Counted from the first letter of the stretch, positions 13,013-27,789 are shown. The stretch: DNA of 64,000 nt from Hydractinia symbiolongicarpus (GCF_029227915.1 NC_079876.1:3846001-3910000), one strand, 5' to 3'. Numbers and translations are program-made. The notes: generated by a model not told the origin, from the letters alone.

Positions 13013-16000
13013 TCATGTCAAATTCAGAAGAATGTTATTTCTTGGAGTCCAATTGTCTCACTTAAAACATTTATAACGTCACAGTCCTAAATCAGTTCAA
13101 TTTAGTCCCATAGTCAATCGTTTCATTGTTAAAAGCAATGCAACCTATTAATATGAGAAAAATATCGCTAAATACATGTTAGTACGAATATTTGACCCAA
13201 CTGTTGTAACTCAAACGGACTGACATCGATAGAAAGTCCGTGAAAAGTAGTATTTGAAACTGTCTCTATTTCTTCATCGCGCGCTAACGGCTAGAATTCT
13301 TCCCACGGTTAAAAAGTGACTTTTTTATCTTAAATTTCAAATGTAGCTCTACCACAGGGACCAGTGTAATCGCTGAGTTGCGGGAATCATGTCAAATTAA
13401 GAAGAATGTTATTTCTTGGAGTCCAATTGTCTTACTTTTTCATTTATAAGGTCACAGCCCAAAATCAGTTCAATTAAGTCCCACAGTGAATCGTTTCACT
13501 GTTAAAAGCGATATATCCTAGTAATACCGGAAAGATATCACGAAATATATGTTGGTACGAATATGTGACTCAACCGTTGTAACACAAACGGATTGATACT
13601 GTTAGAAAGTCAATGAAATGTAGTTTTTGAAACTGTCTCTATTTCTTCAGTGCGGGAGAACAGCTAGGATTGGTCCGACAGTAAAAAATGACTTATTCAT
13701 CTGAATTTTTAAGTGAAGCGCTACCACAGCGCCCAGTGTAATCGCTGAGTTCCGGCAATCATGTCAAATTAAGAAGAATGTTATTTCTTGGAGTCCAATT
13801 TTCTCACTTATAACATTTATAACGTCACAGTCCAAAATCAGTTCAATTTAGTCCCACAGTCAATCGTTTTACTGTTAGAGCAATGCAACCTATTAATATG
13901 AGAAAAATATCGCTAAATGCATGTTTGTACGAATATGTGACACAAACGTTGTAACTTAAATGGACTGATACTGTTAGAAAGTCATTGAAATGTAGTTCTT
14001 GAAGCTGTCAATATTTCTTCAGCGAGTGCTAACGGCCAGGATTTGTCCCACAGTAAATATGACTTATTTATCTAAATTTTTAAATGAAGCGCTACCACAG
14101 CGCCCAGTGTAATCGCTGAGTACCGGCAATCATGTCAAATTAAGATGAATGTTATTTCTTGGAGTCCAATTGTCTCATTTATCACATTTATCAGGTCACA
14201 GTCCAAAGTTAGTTCAATTAAGTCCCACATACAATTGTTTCACTGTTAAAAGCGATTCAACCTAGTAATATCAGATAAATATCGCTAAATACATGTTGGT
14301 ACGAATATGTGACCCAACCGTTGTAACTCAAACGGACTGACACCGTTAGAAAGTCAATGAAATGTTGTTTTTGAAACTTTCGCTATTTCTTCAGCGCGCG
14401 ATAACGGCTAGGATTGGTTACACGGTAAAGAATGATTTATTTATCTAAATTTTTAAATGAAGCGCTACCACAGCGCCCAGTGTAATCGCTGAGTACCGGC
14501 AATCATGTCAAATTAAGATGAATGTTATTTCTTGGAGTCCAATTGTCTCATTTATCACATTTATCAGGTCACAGTCCAAAGTTAGTTCAATTAAGTCCCA
14601 CATACAATTGTTTCACTGTTAAAAGCGATGCAACCTAGTAATATCAGATAAATATCGCTAAATACATGTTGGTACGAATATGTGACCCAACCGTTGTAAC
14701 TCAAACGGACTGACATCGATAGAAAGTCCGTGAAAAGTGGTATTTGAAACTGTGTCTATTTCTTCAGTGCGCGCTAACGGCTAGGATTCGTCCCACGGAT
14801 AAAAAGTTACTTTTTTATCTTAATTTTCAAATGAAGCGCTACCACAGGGACCAGTGTAATCGCTAAGTTGCGGCAATCATGTCAAATTCAGAAGAATGTT
14901 ATTTCTTGGAGTCCAATTGTCTCACTTAAAACATTTATAACGTCACAGTCCTAAATCAGTTCAATTTAGTCCTACAGTCAATCGTTTCATTGTTAAAAGC
15001 AATGCAACCTATTAATTTGAGAAAAATATCGCTAAATACATGTTAGTACGAATATGTGACCCAACTGTTGTAACTCAAACGGACTAACACCGTTAGAAAG
15101 TCAATGAAATGTTGTTTTTGAAACTTTCGCTATTTCTTCAGTGCGAGAGAACGGCTAGGATTGGTCCCACAGTAAAAAAATGACTTATTCATCTAAATTT
15201 TTAAGTGAAGCGCTACCACAGCGCCCAGTGTAATCGCTGAGTTCCGGCAATCATGTCAAATTAAGAAGAATGTTCTTTCTTGAAGTCCAATTTTCTCACT
15301 TATAACATTTATAACGTCACAGTCCAAAATCAGTTCAATTTAGTCCCACAGTCAATCGTTTCACTGTTAGAGCAATGCAACCTATTAATGTGAGAAAAAT
15401 ATCGCTAAATGCATGTTTGTACGAATATGTGACACAAACGTTGTAACTTAAATGGACTGATACTGTTAGAAAGTCATTGAAATGTAGTTCTTGAAGCTGT
15501 CAATATTTCTTCAGCGCGTGCTAACGGCCAGGATTTGTCCCACAGTAAATATGACTTATTTATCTAAATTTTTAAATGAAGCGCTACCACAGCGCCCAGT
15601 GTAATCGCTGAGTACCGGCAATCATGTCAAATTAAGATGAATGTTATTTCTTGGAGTCCAATTGTCTCATTTATCACATTTATCAGGTCACAGTCCAAAG
15701 TTAGTTCAATTAAGTCCCACATACAATTGTTTCACTGTTAAAAGCGATGCAACCTAGTAATATCAGATAAATATCGCTAAATACATGTTGGTACGAATAT
15801 GTGACCCAACTGTTGTAACTCAAACGGACTGACATCGATAGAAAGTCCGTGAAAAGTGGTATTTGAAACTGTCTCTATTTCTTCATCGCGGGCTAACGGC
15901 TAGAATTCATCCCACGATTAAAAAGTGACTTTTTATCTTAATTTTTAAATGTAGCGCTACCACAGGGACCAGTGTAATCGCTAAGTTGCGGCAATCATGT

Positions 16001-18979
16001 CAAATTCAGAAGAATGTTATTTCTTGGAGTCCAATTGTCTCACTTAAAACATTTATAACGTCACAGTCCTAAATCAGTTCAATTTAGTCCCACAGTCAAT
16101 CGTTTCATTGTTAAAAGCAATGCAACCTATTAATATGAGAAAAATATCGCTAAATACATGTTAGTACAAATATGTGACCCAACTGTTGTAACTCAAACGG
16201 ACTGACAACGATAGAAAGTCCGTGAAAAGTAGTATTTGAAACTGTCTCTATTTCTTCATCGCGCGCTAACGGCTAGAATTCGTCCCACGGTTAAAAAGTG
16301 ACTTTTTTATCTTAAATTTCAAATGTAGCTCTACCACAGGTACCAGTGTAATCGCTGAGTTGCGGGAATCATGTCAAATTAAGAAGAATGTTATTTCTTG
16401 GAGTCCAATTGTCTCATTTATCACATTTATCAGGTCACAGTCCAAAGTTAGTTCAATTAAGTCCCACATACAATTGTTTCACTGTTAAAAGCGATGCAAC
16501 CTAGTAATATCAGATAAATATCGCTAAATACATGTTAGTACGAATATGTGACCCAACTGTTGTAACTCAAACGGACTGACATCGATAGAAAGTCCGTGAA
16601 AAGTAGTATTTGAAACTGTCTCTATTTCTTCATCGCGCGCTAACGGCTAGAATTCTTCCCACGGTTAAAAAGTGACTTTTTTATCTTAAATTTCAAATGT
16701 AGCTCTACCACAGGGACCAGTGTAATCGCTGAGTTGCGGGAACCATGTCAAATTAAGAAGAATGTTATTTCTTGGAGTCCAATTGTCTTACTTTTTCATT
16801 TATAAGGTCACAGCCCAAAATCAGTTCAATTAAGTCCCACAGTGAATCGTTTCACTGTTAAAAGCGATATATCCTAGTAATACCGGAAAGATATCACGAA
16901 ATACATGTTGGTACGAATATGTGACTCAACCGTTGTAACACAAACGGATTGACACTGTTAGAAAGTCAATGAAATGTAGTTTTTGAAACTGTCTCTATTT
17001 CTTCAGTGCGGGAGAACAGCTAGGATTGGTCCGACAGTAAAAAATGACTTATTCATCTGAATTTTTAAGTGAAGCGCTACCACAGCGCCCAGTGTAATCG
17101 CTGAGTTCCGGCAATCAAGTCAAATTAAGAAGAATGTTATTTCTTGGAGTCCAATTTTCTCACTTATAACATTTATAACGTCACAGTCCAAAATCAGTTC
17201 AATTTAGTCCCACAGTCAATCGTTTTACTGTTAGAGCAATGCAACCTATTAATATGAGAAAAATATCGCTAAATGCATGTTTGTACAAATATGTGACACA
17301 AACGTTGTAACTTAAATGGACTGATACTGTTAGAAAGTCATTGAAATGTAGTTCTTGAAGCTGTCAATATTTCTTCAGCGAGTGCTAACGGCCAGGATTT
17401 GTCCCACAGTAAATATGACTTATTTATCTAAATTTTTAAATGAAGCGCTACCACAGCGCCCAGTGTAATCGCTGAGTACCGGCAATCATGTCAAATTAAA
17501 ATGAATGTTATTTCTTGGAGTCCAATTGTCTCATTTATCACATTTATCAGGTCACAGTCCAAAGTTAGTTCAATTAAGTCCCACATACAATTGTTTCACT
17601 GTTAAAAGCGATTCAACCTAGTAATATCAGATAAATATCGCTAAATACATGTTGGTACGAATATGTGACCCAACCGTTGTAACTCAAACGGACTGACATC
17701 GATAGAAAGTCCGTGAAAAGTGGTACTTGAAACTGTCTCTATTTCTTCAGCGCGCGCTAACGGCTAGGATTCGTCCCACGGCTAAAAAGTTACTTTTTTA
17801 TCTTAATTTTCAAATGAAGCGCTACGACAGGGACCAGTGTAATCGCTAAGTTGCGGCAATCATGTCAAATTCAGAAGAATGTTATTTCTTGGAGTCCAAT
17901 TGTCTCACTTAAAACATTTATAACGTCACAGTCCTAAATCAATTCAATTTAGTCCCACAGTCAATCGTTTCACTTTTAAAGGCAATGCAACCTATTAATA
18001 TGAGAGAAATATCGCTAAATGCATGTTTGTACGAATATGTGACACAAACGTTGTAACTGAAATGGACTGATACTGTTAGAAAGTCAATGAAATGTAGTTT
18101 TGGAAACTTTCGCTATTTCTTCAGCTCGCTATAACGGCTAGGATTGGTCAAACGGTAAAGAATGATTTATTTATCTAAATTTTTAAATAAAGCGCTACCA
18201 CAGCGCCCAGTGTAATCGCTGAGTTCCGCAATCATGTCAAATTGAGATGAATGTTATTTCTTGGAGTCCAATTGTCTCATTTATCACATTTATCAGGTCA
18301 CAGTCCAAAGTTAGTTCAATTAAGTCCCACATACAATTTTTTCACTGTTAAAACCGATGCAACCTAGTAATATCAGATAAATATCGCTAAATACATGTTG
18401 GTACGAATATGTGACCCAACCGTTGTAACTCAAACGGACTGACATCGATAGAAAGTCCGTGAAAAGTAGTACTTGAAACTGTCTCCATTTCTTCAGCGCA
18501 CGCCAACGGCTGGGATTCGTCCCACGAATAAAAAATGATTTATTTATTTAAATTTTTAAATGAAGCGCTACCACAGCGCCCAGTGTAATCGCTGAGTTCC
18601 GGCAATCATGTCAAATTAAGATGAATGTTTTTTCTTGGAGTCCAATTGTCTCATTTATCACATTTATCAGGCCACAGTCCAAAGTTAGTTCTATTAAGTC
18701 CCACATACAATTGTTTCACTGTTAAAAGCGATGCAACCTAGTAATATCAGATAAATATCGCTAAACACATGTTGGTACGAATATGTGACCCAACCGTTGT
18801 GACTCAAACGGACTGACATCGATAGAAAGTCCGTGAAAAGTGGTACTTGAAACTGTCTCTATTTCTTCAGCGCGCGCTAACGGCTAGGATTCGTCCCACG
18901 GCTAAAAAGTTACTTTTTTATCTTAATTTTCAAATGAAGCGCTACCACAGGGACCAGTGTAATCGCTAAGTTGCGGCAG
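13013..18979. repeat. 16-monomer higher-order unit, copy 1 (5,967 bp)
   Basis: Sixteen monomers, from about the unit start at 13,045 to 19,012, are repeated directly downstream at an offset of 5,967 bp. Spot comparison along the length found no difference: shared rare variants include TATTTGACCC near 13,190, TTGGTTACAC near 14,414, GGACTAACACC near 15,080, AACCATGTC near 16,740 and GCAATCAAGTC near 17,112. Within the unit the TTAGAGC type appears at 13,791, 15,283 and 17,147. Near-identity over 6 kb means a very recent tandem duplication, an assembly duplication, or strong homogenisation. Confidence 0.9.
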
Positions 18980-21900
18980 TCATGTCAAATTCAGAAGAAT
19001 GTTATTTCTTGGAGTCCAATTGTCTCACTTAAAACATTTATAACGTCACAGTCCTAAATCAGTTCAATTTAGTCCCATAGTCAATCGTTTCATTGTTAAA
19101 AGCAATGCAACCTATTAATATGAGAAAAATATCGCTAAATACATGTTAGTACGAATATTTGACCCAACTGTTGTAACTCAAACGGACTGACATCGATAGA
19201 AAGTCCGTGAAAAGTAGTATTTGAAACTGTCTCTATTTCTTCATCGCGCGCTAACGGCTAGAATTCTTCCCACGGTTAAAAAGTGACTTTTTTATCTTAA
19301 ATTTCAAATGTAGCTCTACCACAGGGACCAGTGTAATCGCTGAGTTGCGGGAATCATGTCAAATTAAGAAGAATGTTATTTCTTGGAGTCCAATTGTCTT
19401 ACTTTTTCATTTATAAGGTCACAGCCCAAAATCAGTTCAATTAAGTCCCACAGTGAATCGTTTCACTGTTAAAAGCGATATATCCTAGTAATACCGGAAA
19501 GATATCACGAAATATATGTTGGTACGAATATGTGACTCAACCGTTGTAACACAAACGGATTGATACTGTTAGAAAGTCAATGAAATGTAGTTTTTGAAAC
19601 TGTCTCTATTTCTTCAGTGCGGGAGAACAGCTAGGATTGGTCCGACAGTAAAAAATGACTTATTCATCTGAATTTTTAAGTGAAGCGCTACCACAGCGCC
19701 CAGTGTAATCGCTGAGTTCCGGCAATCATGTCAAATTAAGAAGAATGTTATTTCTTGGAGTCCAATTTTCTCACTTATAACATTTATAACGTCACAGTCC
19801 AAAATCAGTTCAATTTAGTCCCACAGTCAATCGTTTTACTGTTAGAGCAATGCAACCTATTAATATGAGAAAAATATCGCTAAATGCATGTTTGTACGAA
19901 TATGTGACACAAACGTTGTAACTTAAATGGACTGATACTGTTAGAAAGTCATTGAAATGTAGTTCTTGAAGCTGTCAATATTTCTTCAGCGAGTGCTAAC
20001 GGCCAGGATTTGTCCCACAGTAAATATGACTTATTTATCTAAATTTTTAAATGAAGCGCTACCACAGCGCCCAGTGTAATCGCTGAGTACCGGCAATCAT
20101 GTCAAATTAAGATGAATGTTATTTCTTGGAGTCCAATTGTCTCATTTATCACATTTATCAGGTCACAGTCCAAAGTTAGTTCAATTAAGTCCCACATACA
20201 ATTGTTTCACTGTTAAAAGCGATTCAACCTAGTAATATCAGATAAATATCGCTAAATACATGTTGGTACGAATATGTGACCCAACCGTTGTAACTCAAAC
20301 GGACTGACACCGTTAGAAAGTCAATGAAATGTTGTTTTTGAAACTTTCGCTATTTCTTCAGCGCGCGATAACGGCTAGGATTGGTTACACGGTAAAGAAT
20401 GATTTATTTATCTAAATTTTTAAATGAAGCGCTACCACAGCGCCCAGTGTAATCGCTGAGTACCGGCAATCATGTCAAATTAAGATGAATGTTATTTCTT
20501 GGAGTCCAATTGTCTCATTTATCACATTTATCAGGTCACAGTCCAAAGTTAGTTCAATTAAGTCCCACATACAATTGTTTCACTGTTAAAAGCGATGCAA
20601 CCTAGTAATATCAGATAAATATCGCTAAATACATGTTGGTACGAATATGTGACCCAACCGTTGTAACTCAAACGGACTGACATCGATAGAAAGTCCGTGA
20701 AAAGTGGTATTTGAAACTGTGTCTATTTCTTCAGTGCGCGCTAACGGCTAGGATTCGTCCCACGGATAAAAAGTTACTTTTTTATCTTAATTTTCAAATG
20801 AAGCGCTACCACAGGGACCAGTGTAATCGCTAAGTTGCGGCAATCATGTCAAATTCAGAAGAATGTTATTTCTTGGAGTCCAATTGTCTCACTTAAAACA
20901 TTTATAACGTCACAGTCCTAAATCAGTTCAATTTAGTCCTACAGTCAATCGTTTCATTGTTAAAAGCAATGCAACCTATTAATTTGAGAAAAATATCGCT
21001 AAATACATGTTAGTACGAATATGTGACCCAACTGTTGTAACTCAAACGGACTAACACCGTTAGAAAGTCAATGAAATGTTGTTTTTGAAACTTTCGCTAT
21101 TTCTTCAGTGCGAGAGAACGGCTAGGATTGGTCCCACAGTAAAAAAATGACTTATTCATCTAAATTTTTAAGTGAAGCGCTACCACAGCGCCCAGTGTAA
21201 TCGCTGAGTTCCGGCAATCATGTCAAATTAAGAAGAATGTTCTTTCTTGAAGTCCAATTTTCTCACTTATAACATTTATAACGTCACAGTCCAAAATCAG
21301 TTCAATTTAGTCCCACAGTCAATCGTTTCACTGTTAGAGCAATGCAACCTATTAATGTGAGAAAAATATCGCTAAATGCATGTTTGTACGAATATGTGAC
21401 ACAAACGTTGTAACTTAAATGGACTGATACTGTTAGAAAGTCATTGAAATGTAGTTCTTGAAGCTGTCAATATTTCTTCAGCGCGTGCTAACGGCCAGGA
21501 TTTGTCCCACAGTAAATATGACTTATTTATCTAAATTTTTAAATGAAGCGCTACCACAGCGCCCAGTGTAATCGCTGAGTACCGGCAATCATGTCAAATT
21601 AAGATGAATGTTATTTCTTGGAGTCCAATTGTCTCATTTATCACATTTATCAGGTCACAGTCCAAAGTTAGTTCAATTAAGTCCCACATACAATTGTTTC
21701 ACTGTTAAAAGCGATGCAACCTAGTAATATCAGATAAATATCGCTAAATACATGTTGGTACGAATATGTGACCCAACTGTTGTAACTCAAACGGACTGAC
21801 ATCGATAGAAAGTCCGTGAAAAGTGGTATTTGAAACTGTCTCTATTTCTTCATCGCGGGCTAACGGCTAGAATTCATCCCACGATTAAAAAGTGACTTTT

Positions 21901-24900
21901 TATCTTAATTTTTAAATGTAGCGCTACCACAGGGACCAGTGTAATCGCTAAGTTGCGGCAATCATGTCAAATTCAGAAGAATGTTATTTCTTGGAGTCCA
22001 ATTGTCTCACTTAAAACATTTATAACGTCACAGTCCTAAATCAGTTCAATTTAGTCCCACAGTCAATCGTTTCATTGTTAAAAGCAATGCAACCTATTAA
22101 TATGAGAAAAATATCGCTAAATACATGTTAGTACAAATATGTGACCCAACTGTTGTAACTCAAACGGACTGACAACGATAGAAAGTCCGTGAAAAGTAGT
22201 ATTTGAAACTGTCTCTATTTCTTCATCGCGCGCTAACGGCTAGAATTCGTCCCACGGTTAAAAAGTGACTTTTTTATCTTAAATTTCAAATGTAGCTCTA
22301 CCACAGGTACCAGTGTAATCGCTGAGTTGCGGGAATCATGTCAAATTAAGAAGAATGTTATTTCTTGGAGTCCAATTGTCTCATTTATCACATTTATCAG
22401 GTCACAGTCCAAAGTTAGTTCAATTAAGTCCCACATACAATTGTTTCACTGTTAAAAGCGATGCAACCTAGTAATATCAGATAAATATCGCTAAATACAT
22501 GTTAGTACGAATATGTGACCCAACTGTTGTAACTCAAACGGACTGACATCGATAGAAAGTCCGTGAAAAGTAGTATTTGAAACTGTCTCTATTTCTTCAT
22601 CGCGCGCTAACGGCTAGAATTCTTCCCACGGTTAAAAAGTGACTTTTTTATCTTAAATTTCAAATGTAGCTCTACCACAGGGACCAGTGTAATCGCTGAG
22701 TTGCGGGAACCATGTCAAATTAAGAAGAATGTTATTTCTTGGAGTCCAATTGTCTTACTTTTTCATTTATAAGGTCACAGCCCAAAATCAGTTCAATTAA
22801 GTCCCACAGTGAATCGTTTCACTGTTAAAAGCGATATATCCTAGTAATACCGGAAAGATATCACGAAATACATGTTGGTACGAATATGTGACTCAACCGT
22901 TGTAACACAAACGGATTGACACTGTTAGAAAGTCAATGAAATGTAGTTTTTGAAACTGTCTCTATTTCTTCAGTGCGGGAGAACAGCTAGGATTGGTCCG
23001 ACAGTAAAAAATGACTTATTCATCTGAATTTTTAAGTGAAGCGCTACCACAGCGCCCAGTGTAATCGCTGAGTTCCGGCAATCAAGTCAAATTAAGAAGA
23101 ATGTTATTTCTTGGAGTCCAATTTTCTCACTTATAACATTTATAACGTCACAGTCCAAAATCAGTTCAATTTAGTCCCACAGTCAATCGTTTTACTGTTA
23201 GAGCAATGCAACCTATTAATATGAGAAAAATATCGCTAAATGCATGTTTGTACAAATATGTGACACAAACGTTGTAACTTAAATGGACTGATACTGTTAG
23301 AAAGTCATTGAAATGTAGTTCTTGAAGCTGTCAATATTTCTTCAGCGAGTGCTAACGGCCAGGATTTGTCCCACAGTAAATATGACTTATTTATCTAAAT
23401 TTTTAAATGAAGCGCTACCACAGCGCCCAGTGTAATCGCTGAGTACCGGCAATCATGTCAAATTAAAATGAATGTTATTTCTTGGAGTCCAATTGTCTCA
23501 TTTATCACATTTATCAGGTCACAGTCCAAAGTTAGTTCAATTAAGTCCCACATACAATTGTTTCACTGTTAAAAGCGATTCAACCTAGTAATATCAGATA
23601 AATATCGCTAAATACATGTTGGTACGAATATGTGACCCAACCGTTGTAACTCAAACGGACTGACATCGATAGAAAGTCCGTGAAAAGTGGTACTTGAAAC
23701 TGTCTCTATTTCTTCAGCGCGCGCTAACGGCTAGGATTCGTCCCACGGCTAAAAAGTTACTTTTTTATCTTAATTTTCAAATGAAGCGCTACGACAGGGA
23801 CCAGTGTAATCGCTAAGTTGCGGCAATCATGTCAAATTCAGAAGAATGTTATTTCTTGGAGTCCAATTGTCTCACTTAAAACATTTATAACGTCACAGTC
23901 CTAAATCAATTCAATTTAGTCCCACAGTCAATCGTTTCACTTTTAAAGGCAATGCAACCTATTAATATGAGAGAAATATCGCTAAATGCATGTTTGTACG
24001 AATATGTGACACAAACGTTGTAACTGAAATGGACTGATACTGTTAGAAAGTCAATGAAATGTAGTTTTGGAAACTTTCGCTATTTCTTCAGCTCGCTATA
24101 ACGGCTAGGATTGGTCAAACGGTAAAGAATGATTTATTTATCTAAATTTTTAAATAAAGCGCTACCACAGCGCCCAGTGTAATCGCTGAGTTCCGCAATC
24201 ATGTCAAATTGAGATGAATGTTATTTCTTGGAGTCCAATTGTCTCATTTATCACATTTATCAGGTCACAGTCCAAAGTTAGTTCAATTAAGTCCCACATA
24301 CAATTGTTTCACTGTTAAAAGCGATTCAACCTAGTAATATCAGATAAATATCGCTAAATACATGTTGGTACGAATATGTGACCCAACCGTTGTAACTCAA
24401 ACGGACTGACATCGATAGAAAGTCCGTGAAAAGTGGTACTTGAAACTGTCTCTATTTCTTCAGCGCGCGCTAACGGCTAGGATTCGTCCCACGGCTAAAA
24501 AGTTACTTTTTTATCTTAATTTTCAAATGAAGCGCTACGACAGGGACCAGTGTAATCGCTAAGTTGCGGCAATCATGTCAAATTCAGAAGAATGTTATTT
24601 CTTGGAGTCCAATTGTCTCACTTAAAACATTTATAACGTCACAGTCCTAAATCAATTCAATTTAGTCCCACAGTCAATCGTTTCACTTTTAAAGGCAATG
24701 CAACCTATTAATATGAGAGAAATATCGCTAAATGCATGTTTGTACGAATATGTGACACAAACGTTGTAACTGAAATGGACTGATACTGTTAGAAAGTCAA
24801 TGAAATGTAGTTTTGGAAACTTTCGCTATTTCTTCAGCTCGCTATAACGGCTAGGATTGGTCAAACGGTAAAGAATGATTTATTTATCTAAATTTTTAAA

Positions 24901-25692
24901 TAAAGCGCTACCACAGCGCCCAGTGTAATCGCTGAGTTCCGCAATCATGTCAAATTGAGATGAATGTTATTTCTTGGAGTCCAATTGTCTCATTTATCAC
25001 ATTTATCAGGTCACAGTCCAAAGTTAGTTCAATTAAGTCCCACATACAATTTTTTCACTGTTAAAACCGATGCAACCTAGTAATATCAGATAAATATCGC
25101 TAAATACATGTTGGTACGAATATGTGACCCAACCGTTGTAACTCAAACGGACTGACATCGATAGAAAGTCCGTGAAAAGTAGTACTTGAAACTGTCTCCA
25201 TTTCTTCAGCGCACGCCAACGGCTGGGATTCGTCCCACGAATAAAAAATGATTTATTTATTTAAATTTTTAAATGAAGCGCTACCACAGCGCCCAGTGTA
25301 ATCGCTGAGTTCCGGCAATCATGTCAAATTAAGATGAATGTTTTTTCTTGGAGTCCAATTGTCTCATTTATCACATTTATCAGGCCACAGTCCAAAGTTA
25401 GTTCTATTAAGTCCCACATACAATTGTTTCACTGTTAAAAGCGATGCAACCTAGTAATATCAGATAAATATCGCTAAACACATGTTGGTACGAATATGTG
25501 ACCCAACCGTTGTGACTCAAACGGACTGACATCGATAGAAAGTCCGTGAAAAGTGGTACTTGAAACTGTCTCTATTTCTTCAGCGCGCGCTAACGGCTAG
25601 GATTCGTCCCACGGCTAAAAAGTTACTTTTTTATCTTAATTTTCAAATGAAGCGCTACCACAGGGACCAGTGTAATCGCTAAGTTGCGGCAG
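18980..25692. repeat. 16-monomer higher-order unit, copy 2, with two extra monomers (6,713 bp)
   Basis: Repeats the preceding unit at offset 5,967 up to about 24,303, then at offset 6,713 from about 25,014 onward. The change of exactly 746 bp reflects one inserted pair of monomers. The junction with copy 1 can be bracketed: G at 18,979 matches the end of copy 2 (25,692) but not 13,012, and T at 19,078 matches 13,111 but not 25,791. The exchange therefore lies within 18,980-19,077, an interval identical between the partners. Confidence 0.9.
24231..24976. repeat. Two-monomer (746 bp) tandem duplication inside copy 2
   Basis: The monomers at 23,485 and 23,859 (374 and 372 bp) are repeated at 24,231 and 24,605. 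The monomer starting at 24,231 is chimeric. Its upstream flank (AATTGAGATGAATG) matches the unit at 18,264 of copy 1, whereas from 24,304 on (CAATTGTTTC, GCGATTCAACC) it matches the unit at 23,485. The exchange lies between about 24,216 and 24,304, where both partners are identical. Copy 1 lacks the extra pair. Confidence 0.85.
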
Positions 25693-26672
25693 TCATGTCA
25701 AATTCAGAAGAATGTTATTTCTTGGAGTCCAATTGTCTCACTTAAAACATTTATAACGTCACAGTCCTAAATCAGTTCAATTTAGTCCCACAGTCAATCG
25801 TTTCATTGTTAAAAGCTATGCAACCTAATAATATCAGAAAAATATCGCTAAATACATGTTAGTACGAATATGTGACCCAACCGTTGTAACTCAAACGGAC
25901 TGACACCGTTAGAAAGTCAATGAAATAGAGTTTTTGAAACTTTCGCTATTTCTTCAGCGCGCGATAACGGCTAGGATTGGTCACACGGTAAAGAATGATT
26001 TATTTATCTAAATTTTTAAATGAAGCGCTACCACAGCGCCCAGTGTAATCGCTGAGTTCCGCAATCATGTCAAATTAAGATGAATGTTATTTCTTGGAGT
26101 CCAATTGTCTCATTTATCACATTTATCAGGTCACAGTCCAAAGTTAGTTCAATTAAGTCCCACATGCAATTTTTTCACTGTTAAAACCGATGCAACCTAG
26201 TAATATCAGATAAATATCGCTAAATACATGTTGGTACGAATATGTGACCCAACCGTTGTAACTCAAACGGACTGACATCGATATAAAGTCCGTGAAAAGT
26301 AGTACTTGAAACTGTCTCCATTTCTTCAGCGCACGCCAACGGCTAGGATTCGTCCCACGACTAAAAAATGATTTATTTATTTAAATTTTTAAATGAAGTG
26401 CTACCACAGCGCCCAGTGTAATCGCTGAGTTCCGGCAATCATGTCAAATTAAGATGAATGTTTTTTCTTGGAGTCCAATTGTCTCATTTATCACATTTAT
26501 CAGGCCACAGTCCAAAGTTAGTTCAATTAAGTCCCACATACAATTGTTTCACTGTTAAAAGCGATGCAACCTAGTAATATCAGATAAATATCGCTAAATA
26601 CATGTTGGTACGAATATGTGACCCAACCGTTGTAACTCAAACGGACTGACATCGATAGAAAGTCCGTGAAAA
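25693..26672. repeat. Linking mosaic monomers
   Basis: After copy 2 ends, the array changes at about 25,817 to a type with AAAAGCTATGCAACCTAATA. It is followed by units with TTTTTTCACTGTTAAAACCG and CAGCGCACGCCAACGG that resemble the end of the 16-monomer unit. A single base difference, TAAAGTCC for GAAAGTCC, is seen near 26,284. Nothing but satellite sequence is present. Confidence 0.8.
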
Positions 26673-27789
26673 GTAGTATTTGAAACTGTCTCTATTTCTT
26701 CATCGCGCGCTAACGGCTAGAATTCTTCCCACGGTTAAAAAGTGACTATTTTATCTTAATTTTCAAATATGGCGCTACCACAGGGACCAGTGTAATCGCT
26801 GAGTTGTGGGAATCTTGTCAAATTAAGAAGAATGTTATTTCTTGGAGTCCAATTGTCTTACTTTTTCATTTATAAGGTCACAGCCCAAAATCAGTTCAAT
26901 TAAGTCCCACAGTGAATCGTTTCACTGTTAAAAGCGATGCAACCTAGTAATACAGAAAAGATATCACGAAATACATGTTGGTACGAATATGTGACTCAAC
27001 CGTTGTAACACAAACGGATTGATACTGTTAGAAAGTCAATGAAATGTATTTTTTGAAACTGTCTCTATTTCTTCAGTGCGGGATAACGGCTAGGATTGGT
27101 CCCACAGTAAAAAATGACTTATTCATCTAAATTTTTAAGTGAAGCGCTACCACAGCGCCCAGTGTAATCGCTGAGTTCCGGCAATCACGTCAAATTAAGA
27201 AGAATGTTTTTTCTTGGAGTCCAATTTTCTCACTTATAACATTTATAACGTCACAGTCCAAAATCAGTTCAATTTAGTCCCACAGTCAATCGTTTCACTG
27301 TTAGAGCAATGCAACCTATAATATGAGAAAAATATCGCTAAATGCATGTTTGTACGAATATGTGACACAAACGTTGTAACTTAAATGCACTCATACTGTT
27401 AGAAAGTCATTGAAATGTAGTTCTTGAAGCTGTCAATATTTCTTCAGCGCGTCCTAACGGCTATGATCGGTCCCACAGTACAAAATGACTTATTTATATA
27501 AATTTTTAAATAAAGCGCTACCACAGCGGCCAGTGTAATCGCTGAGTTCCGGCAATCACGTCAAATTAAAAAGAATGTTATTTCTTGGAGTCCAATTGTC
27601 TCATTTACCAAATTTATCAGGTCACAGTCCAAAGTTAGTTCAATTAAGTCCCACAGCCAATCGTTTCATTGTTAAAAGCTATGCAACGTAATAATATCAG
27701 AAAAATATCGCTAAATACATGTTAGTACGAATATGTGACCCAACCGTTGTAACTCAAACGGACTGACACCATTAGAAAGTCAATGAAAT
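26673..27789. repeat. 3-monomer unit, copy 1 (1,117 bp)
   Basis: Repeated immediately downstream at an offset of 1,117 bp (three monomers less two bases). It includes one TTAGAGC-type monomer with a further base lost (CCTATAATATGAG near 27,313). I saw one substitution relative to copy 2 (ACAGAAAAG near 26,953 versus ACAGGAAAG near 28,070). Confidence 0.88.
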
